Source: Pseudomonadota bacterium (lineage in GTDB: Bacteria; Pseudomonadota; Alphaproteobacteria; Micavibrionales; UBA2020). From it: a DNA stretch of 64,000 nt. The stretch lies in contig JAJZVA010000001.1 of the NCBI GenBank assembly GCA_021845905.1, positions 1 to 64,000 on the forward strand, in the 5' to 3' direction. Below are positions 55,148 through 63,238 of the stretch, one piece after another. Each line of letters begins with the position of its first letter. Position 1 is the first letter of the stretch. The notes beneath the pieces were generated by a model, which made no database searches, was not told the origin of the DNA, and saw only the letters and a list, made by a program, of their open reading frames with translations. A program made the position numbers and the translations under genes.

Positions 55148-55939
55148 ATGCTTAAATCCACCCAGTCGCCAGACGCTTTTTTGCGCGGATTGAACTTTTT
55201 TACTGGCCTGGCAGAGGCTGACATGGAAGCTTTTCGCGCCGCCATGGTGGTTAAAGACTATACAAAAGGCCAGCATCTCTTTCACCAGGGTGACTTGGCC
55301 GACCGCTTCTTCATCATTCTCAAGGGGTGGTGCAAGCTTTATCGCGGCACGACGGAAGGCGAAGAATCCATCGTCGCCGTCTTCACGCGCGGAGACGTGT
55401 TCGGCGAGGCCGCCATTTTCGACAACGCCGACTATCCCGTCTCGGCGGAAGCGGCGGAAGACTTGAGCCTGATCGAAATTCCCGCAAAAATCCTCAAAGA
55501 GCGCGCGCGTGAAAACATCGACATCACCTCGCGCCTCATGGCCTCGATGTCGCGCGAGATGTACAAACTGCAAATCGAAAACGAGCACAAGGCGCTGATG
55601 GATGCCCCTCAGCGCGTGGGCTGCCTTTTGCTGCAACTGTCGTCAGACATGGTCGGCAGCGGCGGCACGTTCCACTTCCCTTACGATAAATCCCTCGCCG
55701 CGCAACGCCTCGGCATGAAATCCGAAACCTTTTCCCGCGCGCTGGCCAATCTCAAGACAGTGGGCGTCACGGTTCGCGGGCCGGAAATTACCATCGACAA
55801 TTTCGATCGTCTGATCGACTACAGTTGCGGCCATTGCACGGCGACGCAAAGCGACTGCCGCGGCTCCTGTCGCGAGAACGACTGCGCTTCGTGCGGACAG
55901 AAGCTCATCCGCTTCGGCGCCCCGCAAAAAGAAAGATAA
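55148..55939 (+). CDS. CRP/FNR regulator with six-cysteine C-terminal tail
   Basis: 263 residues. Cyclic-nucleotide-binding-like beta-barrel (about 20-125), dimerisation helix, and a winged helix (about 155-220). The recognition helix has ETFSR (E193, S196, R197), the E-xx-S-R pattern that reads TTGAT half-sites. None of the N-terminal FNR cysteines is present. The C-terminal tail holds C227, C230, C237, C241, C246 and C249 (CX2CX6CX3CX4CX2C), an unusual cluster that could bind metal or Fe-S. Probably regulates the nearby anaerobic genes. AGAGGAAG upstream of the ATG. Confidence 0.87.
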   Translation: MLKSTQSPDAFLRGLNFFTGLAEADMEAFRAAMVVKDYTKGQHLFHQGDLADRFFIILKGWCKLYRGTTEGEESIVAVFTRGDVFGEAAIFDNADYPVSAEAAEDLSLIEIPAKILKERARENIDITSRLMASMSREMYKLQIENEHKALMDAPQRVGCLLLQLSSDMVGSGGTFHFPYDKSLAAQRLGMKSETFSRALANLKTVGVTVRGPEITIDNFDRLIDYSCGHCTATQSDCRGSCRENDCASCGQKLIRFGAPQKER

Positions 55940-55943
55940 CCTT

Positions 55944-56276
55944 TCAAAACCAGAGGATTTTCTCCAGTTCCCGTTTCAGCTCCGCCTGCGTGAGCGTTTC
56001 GAGATCGCGGTGTATCTCGGCGATCACCTGCGCGCAAACCGGGCTTTTGATCGTCTGGCGCAATGCGTGCAGCATGCGCGGCGCGCCGAGCAAAACGAAA
56101 CGGTCGGCATGCTCGCGCGGCGCGGCTTTTTCTTCGAGCCATGCGGCGATCCTTTGCGCGAAGGCTTCGTCCGACATCTCGAAGAAGATTTGATCGTTCA
56201 CGGCAATGCCGTCCGCCTGACGGCTGAACAGGCGCGCCGCATGCGGTTCAACCGCCACTACAGAAATTATTGACAT
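55944..56276 (-). CDS. Host-attachment-family protein, 110 aa
   Basis: RFVLLGAPRMLHALRQTI and VIAEIHRDLETLTQAELKREL match the baeRF12/host attachment protein family, proteins of unsettled role (related to archaeo-eukaryotic release factor domains) often found near redox or stress genes. It is shorter than the usual about 145 residues, mainly at the N-terminus. Convergent with the first CRP/FNR gene (4 nt apart). An FNR-type site lies about 70 nt upstream. Confidence 0.75.
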   Translation of the reverse strand: MSIISVVAVEPHAARLFSRQADGIAVNDQIFFEMSDEAFAQRIAAWLEEKAAPREHADRFVLLGAPRMLHALRQTIKSPVCAQVIAEIHRDLETLTQAELKRELEKILWF

Positions 56277-56342
56277 TTTGTAATAATAAAACCTCGTTTA
56301 CTGCAACTATCTTTATTTGACACTGAATGGGTCCGGTCGTGA

Positions 56343-56356
56343 TTGATGAATGTCAA
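56343..56356. promoter_or_regulatory. FNR/DNR-type operator
   Basis: TTGAT-GAAT-GTCAA, the same asymmetric form as the ubi operator. It sits in the 203-bp divergent region between the host-attachment gene and the second CRP/FNR gene. It is centred about 73 nt from the first and 130 nt from the second start codon. Which gene it controls is unclear. Confidence 0.7.
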
Positions 56357-56479
56357 TTTTTGAAAAAAACACAATAAGGACTTCTCCTGTACAGATTTGA
56401 CATGCGGATTTATTGGCGGTGTGGAAGTGCAAAGCGTATAATCGCAGTGCCGCAAAAAATATAGAAACCAGGCAAGACC

Positions 56480-57229
56480 ATGAAAAACAAAAATTGCACC
56501 GACCATTCCCTGCGCGATCTGCCCTTCTTTTCAGGACTGAAGGAAGAAGACATGCACGTGCTTTTTGCGGCAGGAAAAGTGAGAGACTACAGCAAAAGCG
56601 AGCATATCTTCCGTCAGGGCGACGCCGCCGACCGGCTTTTCATTGTCCTTCAGGGGCAGGTGAAACGTTATTGCGTCACGGCGGACGGCGAGGAAACCAC
56701 GGTCATGCTTTGCATGCGCGGGGATGTTCTCGGAGAAGCGTGCATCTTTGAAAGCTCCAGTCATACCTTTTCAAGCGAAGCCACTACCGACGCGCGGATG
56801 CTGGAAATCCCCGACGAAGCCTTGCGCGAACGCGCGAGAGAGAATTCCGACATCCCGATCCGCGTGATGGCAGCTCTGTCGCGCGACATGCACAGGATGC
56901 AAATGGAAAACGAGCACAGGGCACTTATGAACGCGCCGCAACGCATAGGATGTCTGTTGCTGCAAGCCTCATCCGGCATTGAAAGCGAAGGCGCTGGAGG
57001 CACGTTCGGTCTGCCTTATAGCAAGGCTCTCGCCGCCCAGATTCTCGGGATGCGGCCGGAAACTTTTTCACGCGCGCTGATGCAGCTCAGATCCTTCGGC
57101 GTCTCCGCCCCGCGCGAGCGGGATGTCACCATTGCCGATTATAACAGGCTCATTGATTATTGTTGCCAGCATTGCACGTCCCTGCCCGGCGAATGCCGCG
57201 GCTCGAAGCGCCAGAGGAAAGTTCATTAA
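56480..57229 (+). CDS. CRP/FNR regulator with C-terminal CX2CX6C motif
   Basis: 249 residues and a close paralogue of the regulator at 55148-55939. Same layout: effector beta-barrel (about 20-125), helix, winged helix with ETFSR (residues about 194-198). The tail carries C228, C229, C232 and C239, so CX2CX6C is shared with the paralogue. It also has a single N-terminal cysteine (C6), not the FNR set. Candidate heme/NO- or redox-sensing activator of hemN, nrdD and ubi genes. Confidence 0.87.
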   Translation: MKNKNCTDHSLRDLPFFSGLKEEDMHVLFAAGKVRDYSKSEHIFRQGDAADRLFIVLQGQVKRYCVTADGEETTVMLCMRGDVLGEACIFESSSHTFSSEATTDARMLEIPDEALRERARENSDIPIRVMAALSRDMHRMQMENEHRALMNAPQRIGCLLLQASSGIESEGAGGTFGLPYSKALAAQILGMRPETFSRALMQLRSFGVSAPRERDVTIADYNRLIDYCCQHCTSLPGECRGSKRQRKVH

Positions 57230-57234
57230 TGAGA

Positions 57235-58605
57235 TCAAACCGCCTGAGCGTGGCGGGGTGCCTCTGCGGCGCCTGAGGGCTTTAAATAAGCATCGAACGC
57301 GGAAGCCACAAGCCGCGTCAACGGGCGGCCCGTTTCGGTGATTTCGGTTTTCTTGTCACCCAGATTCACGAGTCCGTCGGCGGCGTAACCTTGCAACGCC
57401 TTTTGCGCGGATGCCCATGTTTTTTCCGCCCAGTCCGCACCTCCGGAAACCGCCGCGAGATCGACCGAACCATAGCACATCACCTCGCTTATCACCGCGC
57501 GGCGATAGATGTCTTCTGCCGAGAGGATGCAGGCCTTGATGGCGGGAAACGCGCCGTTTTCAACTTTTTCGCGATAGTCGCGGTTCATCGCAGTGTTCTG
57601 CACATAAGCGTTGCCGTAGTCTGAAATCGCAGTCTGGCCGAAGCCGATCAGATAGTCTTCCATATCCGTCGTGTATCCTTGAAAGTTGCGGCGCAGACGA
57701 TGTTCCTTATAGGCGACGGCGAGATCGTCCTCCGTCAGAGCGAAATGGTCGATGCCGACGGGCACGTAGCCCTGCGCGATCAGGTCGGCACGCGCGGTCT
57801 CGGCCATATCGAACCGCTCGAGCGTGCCGGGCAGCGGGTGCGCTTCCAGCTTCTTTTGGTGTTCCTTGAACCACGGCACATGCGCATAACCGAACAGCGC
57901 GACGCGCTCGGGTTTGAGCGTTTGCAGCATTTTCATGCCGTCATGGATTTTCTCGGATGTTTGCAGCGGCAGACCGTAGATCATGTCGAAATTGATGCTC
58001 CTCACGCCTGCCTCGCGCAGCCAGCCGACGCATTGCTGAACGAATTCATAAGGCTGCACGCGGTTGATGGCCTGCTGCACATCGGCATGGAAATCCTGCA
58101 CGCCGAGGCTGGCGCGGTTGACCCCGAGCTTTACCAGAGATTGTACTTTGTCTTTATGCAGAATGCGCGGATCCATCTCCATGGCGACGACCGGCTGCTC
58201 CGCCAGCGTGAATTCTTTTGCGATCAGCACGAGCAAAGCCTCAAGATCTTTGGTCGGCGCGAAGTTCGGCGTGCCACCGCCGAAGTGAATATGCGACACG
58301 CGCTGCCGCCGCCCGATCGCCCGTGCCGTCAGCTTTATTTCCTCGCGCACGACGTCGAGATAGGCGCTGATCGGCTTCTCTTCGTTCACCACTTTTGTAT
58401 GGCAGCCGCAATAGGAGCAAAGATGACGGCAAAACGGAATGTGAATATAAAGCGATACGCTTTTTTCTTCAGGAATGGCATGAAGACGCGCGGCAAGATC
58501 CGGCTGAGCGGGTGCGTCCTTGAAGTGCGGCGCGGTCGGATAGCTGGTATAACGCGGCACCGGCGCATCATATTTCAACAATAAATCGCGCATAATTTCT
58601 TCCAT
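57235..58605 (-). CDS. hemN: Oxygen-independent coproporphyrinogen III dehydrogenase
   Basis: 456 residues, radical SAM. The cluster motif FCRHLCSYCGCHT (CX3CX2C-x-C), VPRYTSYPTAPHF at the N-terminus and RNFQGYTTD toward the C-terminus identify true HemN rather than HemW. It decarboxylates coproporphyrinogen III to protoporphyrinogen IX without oxygen. The ATG at 58605 (MEEIMRDLLLKYDAP) has GAGG upstream; ATG at 58593 is an alternative. An FNR-type operator lies 57 nt upstream. Confidence 0.94.
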   Translation of the reverse strand: MEEIMRDLLLKYDAPVPRYTSYPTAPHFKDAPAQPDLAARLHAIPEEKSVSLYIHIPFCRHLCSYCGCHTKVVNEEKPISAYLDVVREEIKLTARAIGRRQRVSHIHFGGGTPNFAPTKDLEALLVLIAKEFTLAEQPVVAMEMDPRILHKDKVQSLVKLGVNRASLGVQDFHADVQQAINRVQPYEFVQQCVGWLREAGVRSINFDMIYGLPLQTSEKIHDGMKMLQTLKPERVALFGYAHVPWFKEHQKKLEAHPLPGTLERFDMAETARADLIAQGYVPVGIDHFALTEDDLAVAYKEHRLRRNFQGYTTDMEDYLIGFGQTAISDYGNAYVQNTAMNRDYREKVENGAFPAIKACILSAEDIYRRAVISEVMCYGSVDLAAVSGGADWAEKTWASAQKALQGYAADGLVNLGDKKTEITETGRPLTRLVASAFDAYLKPSGAAEAPRHAQAV

Positions 58606-58661
58606 GAGATTCGCCTCGCTTTTTGACTGCATTGATTTTGGTCTACACCCGTACCGCAAGC

Positions 58662-58675
58662 TTGACTTATATCAA
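58662..58675. promoter_or_regulatory. FNR/DNR-type operator upstream of hemN
   Basis: TTGAC-TTAT-ATCAA, one change from consensus. A class II start would fall near 58627 on the minus strand, with a CAAAAT -10 element at 58640-58635. This leaves a leader of about 20 nt before the hemN ATG. Confidence 0.75.
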
Positions 58676-58798
58676 ATCACGTTAAAAAAAATTTAACCGT
58701 TTATGACGTCGGCAAGCGGTGTCTCATAAAAATTCCCGTTTCTTTTCATGCAACTGTTGGCCGTGTCATAAAAACGCCGGAAATCCCGCTCCTTTCAC

Positions 58799-58812
58799 TT
58801 GACCCAGGTCAA
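58799..58812. promoter_or_regulatory. FNR/DNR-type operator upstream of nrdD
   Basis: TTGAC-CCAG-GTCAA, a near-perfect palindrome. The track's nrdD start (TTG at 58799) is the first base of this operator, so that start is wrong. A CATCTT -10-like element at 58834-58839 puts the start site near 58847, leaving an 80-nt leader before the ATG at 58928. Confidence 0.75.
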
Positions 58813-58927
58813 GCGGGAAATCCGCATATGGGGCATCTTTGGCTTCTGGGGCACAACATCTGGTGTCATCAAATACAAAAACACTACGAAAAACAACGAA
58901 TTCATCGATTCGGGGAGTACGAGACCT

Positions 58928-60931
58928 ATGTCTGAAGCACAGCACGCCAAGCTTGAGGAAAAAACCAAAACAGCCGCCACACCTGACGACAACATCGTCA
59001 AAATTTTCGGAGGAACCATGGTCGATTGCAGCGAGGCCGTTTCCGAATATATCTCCGGCAGTGACTGGCGGATCAAGGCCAACGCCAACACCGGCTATTC
59101 CAACGCCGGATTGATCAGCAATGTCGCGGGCAAAGTCATCGCCAACTACTGGCTTGACGAAGTTTACTCGGCGGAAGAAGGCCGCGCTCACCGCGACGCA
59201 GACTATCATATCCACGATCTCGACTGCCTCACCGGCTATTGCGCGGGCTGGTCATTGCGCGCGTTGCTCAACGAAGGCTTCAACGGCCTGACGGGGCGCG
59301 TTTCCAGCCGTCCACCGAAGCATTTCCGCGAGGCTTTAGGGCAGATGTCCAACTTCCTCGGTATCTTGCAGTCCGAATGGGCTGGCGCGCAAGCCTTCAG
59401 CAGTTTCGACACCTATCTTGCACCTTACGTCTTCTATGACCGCTTGAATTTCAAAGAAGTGAAAAAGGCGATTAGGCAGTTCGTCTATAACCTCAATGTG
59501 CCCGCGCGCTGGGGGCAGTCTCCATTCACCAACATCACGCTCGATATCCTGCCGCCGGAAGACCTGAAACGTCAGGCGCCGACAAAGAACGACCTGCACC
59601 TCTTCGCAGGCGCGGACGATGCCGCGCTGCTGGCGGAGGCGCAAAAGCGTGACTTTGGCATCCGCAACCTCGAAGACATGCGCTATGAACATTTCTCACA
59701 TGAGATGGAAATGATCGACATCGCCTATTACGAAGTGATGACCGAAGGCGACAGCACCGGCCAGCCCTTCACCTTCCCCATCCCGACCGTCAATATCACT
59801 GAAGATTTCGATTGGGACAGCAAAACAGCACAGGCGATTTTCGAAAACACCGCCAAGGTCGGCAGTTCCTACTTCCAGAACTTCGTCGGCAGCCAGTGGA
59901 TGTGCAATGAAAAAGGCGAGCGCGTGCCCAATCCGGACGCTTATTCGCCCGGCGCGGTGCGTTCGATGTGCTGCCGTTTGCAGCTCGACTTGCGTGAGCT
60001 TCTCAAACGCGGCAACGGGCTGTTTGGTTCCGCCGAGATGACGGGCTCGATCGGCGTCGTCACCATCAATCTCGCCCGTCTTGGTTACAGATATAAAGGC
60101 GACCTCAAAGGCTTGATGGCCGAACTCGAACGCCTGATGGATCTTGCCAAGTCGACGCTGGAGAAAAAGCGCGTCTTCGTGCAAAAGATGTACAACCGCG
60201 GGCTTTACCCTTATACTGCGCGCTACCTGCCGTTTTTGCGCAACCATTTCAGCACCATCGGCGTTAACGGCATGAATGAGATGATTCGCAACTTCACCGG
60301 CGACGATCTCAACATCACCGACCCCACTGGCATCAGGCTTGCCACCGGCGTGCTCGACCACATGCGTGCGCGTATCCGTCAGTACCAGCAGGAAACAGGC
60401 AACCTCTACAACCTCGAAGCGACGCCCGCCGAAGGCACCACCTACCGCTTTGCCAAGGAAGACAAAAAACGCTTCCCCGATATCCTGCAGGCGGGAGCGG
60501 ACGAAAACATTTACTACACCAACTCCTCGCAAATCCCCGCCGGACACACGGACGATCCGTTCGAGGCGCTGGAGCTGCAAAACCAGTTGCAATGCAAATA
60601 CACCGGCGGAACGGTTTTGCACCTTTACATGGGCGAGAAACTCTCCAGCGGCGAAGCCTGCAAGCGCTTCGTCAGAAAAGTGATCGAAAATTACCAACTG
60701 CCCTACATCACCGTCACGCCTGTTTTTTCGACCTGCACCACGCACGGCTACCTCGACGGCGAACAGCCTGAATGCCCGCACTGCGGCGAGAAAACCAGCG
60801 TCTGGACGCGGGTGATGGGCTACTTCCGCCCCGTTTCCAGTTTCAATCTCGGCAAGAAGGGAGAACATGCTGAGCGCGAGCACTTCATAGAGCGGCGCAT
60901 CTTCACCGCCGACCTGTTCGATAAATGCTAA
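58928..60931 (+). CDS. nrdD: Anaerobic (class III) ribonucleoside-triphosphate reductase
   Basis: 667 residues from ATG 58928 (GGGGAG 11 nt upstream). The core is class III: WRIKANANTGYSNAG, DYHIHDLDCLTGYCAGWSLR, SPFTNITLDI. A zinc site (CTTHGYLDGEQPECPHCG) lies near the C-terminus and the glycyl-radical glycine is in TRVMGYFRPV. The usual N-terminal ATP cone is missing, so allosteric activity control by dATP is not expected through it. It makes dNTPs without oxygen, after activation by NrdG. nrdG overlaps by 7 nt. Confidence 0.93.
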   Translation: MSEAQHAKLEEKTKTAATPDDNIVKIFGGTMVDCSEAVSEYISGSDWRIKANANTGYSNAGLISNVAGKVIANYWLDEVYSAEEGRAHRDADYHIHDLDCLTGYCAGWSLRALLNEGFNGLTGRVSSRPPKHFREALGQMSNFLGILQSEWAGAQAFSSFDTYLAPYVFYDRLNFKEVKKAIRQFVYNLNVPARWGQSPFTNITLDILPPEDLKRQAPTKNDLHLFAGADDAALLAEAQKRDFGIRNLEDMRYEHFSHEMEMIDIAYYEVMTEGDSTGQPFTFPIPTVNITEDFDWDSKTAQAIFENTAKVGSSYFQNFVGSQWMCNEKGERVPNPDAYSPGAVRSMCCRLQLDLRELLKRGNGLFGSAEMTGSIGVVTINLARLGYRYKGDLKGLMAELERLMDLAKSTLEKKRVFVQKMYNRGLYPYTARYLPFLRNHFSTIGVNGMNEMIRNFTGDDLNITDPTGIRLATGVLDHMRARIRQYQQETGNLYNLEATPAEGTTYRFAKEDKKRFPDILQAGADENIYYTNSSQIPAGHTDDPFEALELQNQLQCKYTGGTVLHLYMGEKLSSGEACKRFVRKVIENYQLPYITVTPVFSTCTTHGYLDGEQPECPHCGEKTSVWTRVMGYFRPVSSFNLGKKGEHAEREHFIERRIFTADLFDKC

Positions 60932-61635
60932 CGGAAAATCTCACCCTGCCGATCTACGCGCTGACGCCCTTCACGCTACTCGACTTTCCGGGGCGGACGG
61001 CCTGCATCGTGTGGTTTTCAGGCTGCAATATGCGCTGCGGCTACTGCCACAATCCGGATATTGTGCGCGGCGGAAAGGGAAAATACACGATCCACGAAAC
61101 GCTGGCGTTTCTTGAAAAGCGGCAGGGATTGCTCGACGGCGTGGTGCTCTCTGGCGGCGAGGCAACGCTTTATAAAGATATCATGCCTTTCACTGAAAAG
61201 ACGAAAGAGCTTGGCTACGCAGTCAAGCTCGACACCAACGGCACGCGGCCAGGCATTGTCCGCATGATGCTCGAGAAAAACCTGCTGGATTACGTGGCGC
61301 TCGATTACAAAGCGCCGGAAACGGCCTATCGCAAAATCACGCAGACAGACCTCTTCGCGCCATTCGGAGAAACGCTCGAAATGCTCTGTATGCAAGATGA
61401 CGTGCCGTTCGAAGTGCGCACCACGGTACACAGCGACCTGCTCGGCGCTGAGGAGATCGACGCCATCACGGCGGATCTCGCGCACAAAGGCTATCGTGGC
61501 GCCTATTACGTGCAAAACTATATCAACAACAATGGAGAACAAGTGCTGGGCGCCTTGCCAGCGCAGAAAAAACCGCTCGACATAGAAGCTCTTGCCCGCC
61601 CGCGTGATTTCACGCTGGTGTTCCGGAATTTTTAA
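60925..61635 (+). CDS. nrdG: Anaerobic ribonucleotide reductase activating enzyme
   Basis: 236 residues, radical SAM. FSGCNMRCGYCHNPDI holds the CX3CX2C cluster motif, and VVLSGGEATLY is the SAM-binding GGE motif. It makes the glycyl radical on NrdD. In the same operon, starting within the last codons of nrdD. No terminator is obvious in the 135 nt before the tRNA gene. Confidence 0.93.
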   Translation: MLTENLTLPIYALTPFTLLDFPGRTACIVWFSGCNMRCGYCHNPDIVRGGKGKYTIHETLAFLEKRQGLLDGVVLSGGEATLYKDIMPFTEKTKELGYAVKLDTNGTRPGIVRMMLEKNLLDYVALDYKAPETAYRKITQTDLFAPFGETLEMLCMQDDVPFEVRTTVHSDLLGAEEIDAITADLAHKGYRGAYYVQNYINNNGEQVLGALPAQKKPLDIEALARPRDFTLVFRNF

Positions 61636-61770
61636 GGCTTTCCCGCCCGACGGTCATTTTAAAAATTTTCTATATAAAATCAAATAGATAGACAGGAATG
61701 TCTCCCGGCAAAAATCACTGTATAAAACAGCGGCGTTTATGTTATTAATACTGCACAACGCGCATCTGAC

Positions 61771-61844
61771 GCGGGTGTAGCTCAATGGTAGAGTTCTAGC
61801 CTTCCAAGCTAGCTATGCGGGTTCGATTCCCGTCACCCGCTCCA
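61771..61844 (+). tRNA. tRNA-Gly (UCC)
   Basis: A full cloverleaf: acceptor GCGGGTG/CACCCGC, D arm with AGCTCAATGGTAGAG, anticodon loop CTTCCAA giving anticodon UCC, T arm GGGTTCGATTCCC, discriminator T and encoded CCA. Its 3' end is the probable attachment site of the island that begins with the integrase 168 nt downstream. Confidence 0.95.
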
Positions 61845-61910
61845 AAAACCACTTCCAAAGACTTCTTGTAGCTTCCCAAGACATCCTTAAAACCACTGAA
61901 AATAAAGCAT

Positions 61911-62007
61911 TTACAGGCGTTTTATTGTCCTGTAAGATTTATCTTAATCCAAGAGCAGCCTAAAATTTTAGGGGTATGTTTTGGGGGTACTTTTAAGCGT
62001 GGGGGTA
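61911..62007. repeat. Palindromes and GGGGTA direct repeats upstream of the integrase
   Basis: Three structures sit between the tRNA and the integrase: an inverted repeat TTACAGG/CCTGTAA (61911-61917 and 61929-61935), a perfect 14-bp palindrome CCTAAAATTTTAGG (61959-61972), and three direct repeats of GGGGTA (61971-61976, 61984-61989, 62002-62007). The last GGGGG also serves as the integrase ribosome binding site. They may be integrase or excisionase arm sites or an autoregulatory operator. Confidence 0.5.
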
Positions 62008-62011
62008 TCTC

Positions 62012-63031
62012 ATGAAGCTAAATGATAAAAAATGCCATAATGCAAAGCCCGAATCCAAGCCATACAAGATGGTGGATGGTGGCGGCCTTTATCTGCTGGT
62101 AACACCGGAAGGTCAAAAATACTGGCGTTTGAAATACCGTTATTTGGGTAAGGAGAAGCTTCTCGCGTTGGGCGTATATCCGCTGACAACGCTGGCGGAA
62201 GCCCGAGAAGCACGGAATCAGGCGAAGAAAATGCTGGTGGCTGGAAAAGACCCGTCCGCCGTAAAGAAGGAAAACAAAAGAAAGGCTTTGCGAGCATCCA
62301 GAAACACCTTTGAAGCCGTTGCCCTTGAATGGCATGAAAAACAGAAAGATATATGGACACCGCATCATGCCGTCAACGTCATGCGCAGACTGAATATTGA
62401 TATATTCCCTTATATCGGGAAACGTCCGATTGCGGATATTGATCCACTGGAATTGCTGGACGAGGTTTTGAGAAAAATAGAAAAGCGGGATTCGCTTTAT
62501 ATGGCTTCCCGCGTCAAACAGATATGCGGACAGATTTTCCGTTATGGCGTTGCTACCGGAAGATGCAAGCGTGATCCATCCACAGACTTGCGCGGCGCTC
62601 TAAAAACGAACAAGACGCGGAATTATCCGGCATTGGATATCAAGGAAATGCCGGAATTTATGACCATACTGGAAAAGAATGATGCTCGCCTGTTTGCCAG
62701 TACGCGCCGCGCTATCCGTTTGCTCATGCTGACATTCACGCGCACAACGGAACTTATACATTCGACATGGGAAGAATTTGACCTTGTAAACGCCATGTGG
62801 GAAATCCCCGCTGAACGGATGAAAATGGGCAATCCGCATCTTGTGCCGTTATCGCTGCAAACAATAGCAATCCTGAAAGAGCAAAAAAAGGAAACGGGGC
62901 ATTTGAACGTGCCTTGGGTTTTTCCCAGCCAAGTCCGCCCCAGAGAACCTATGAGCAATAATACGGTTCTTTTCGCCATCGGGCGCATGGGATACAACAG
63001 GCCACAGCAACGCTGCCGGATGGTAGGTTGA
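62012..63031 (+). pseudogene. P4-type tyrosine integrase, C-terminus lost at the junction with cas1
   Basis: 339 codons, family length about 400. The N-terminal DUF4102-like domain (about 1-90, DGGGLYLLVTPEGQKYWRLKY), the SAM-like core-binding domain (about 98-185) and the first half of the catalytic domain are present, including R244 in TFTRTTEL and K271 in RMKMGNPHLVPLS. Homology ends at MGY (residue 328, base 62995); the usual GHGFR (H-x-x-R) and the tyrosine nucleophile are missing. The last 11 codons are antisense cas1. It cannot be an active recombinase. GGGGG precedes the ATG. Confidence 0.88.
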
Positions 63032-63238
63032 GCCGCAAAGTACAATCATGGCTCCGTCATCCATCAGGCGATTTATCAGGTTGAACGAGATGCCGCCATT
63101 CTTGCTTCCTAAAATCAGAACCCCAATATCTTCAACCGGAATTTGGGAAACTTCCTGCCCATCTTTTGAAACGACGAGGAAGCCCCTATTAAGGTTGAGG
63201 TAATGGCCGTCATTCTGGATTTCAATTACCCGTTCCAT
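62996..63238 (-). pseudogene. cas1: Type II-C-like cas1, N-terminal part only
   Basis: The first about 81 residues match type II Cas1: MERVIEIQNDGHYLNLNRGF, VEDIGVLIL, INRLMDDGAMIVLCG and the HPAALLWPV segment. The homology stops at about 62996, where the sequence becomes antisense integrase; the ORF runs on to 62849 by chance. All catalytic residues of Cas1 (the Glu/His/Asp-Glu set in the C-terminal helical domain) are lost, so spacer integration by this protein is impossible. Its ATG overlaps the cas9 stop by 17 nt, the normal tight coupling of cas9-cas1. Confidence 0.88.

Noticed and set aside
62849-62995. C-terminal part of the cas1 ORF (residues about 82-129)
   Set aside because: It is the antisense of the integrase gene and has no Cas1 similarity; only the first about 81 codons are cas1.
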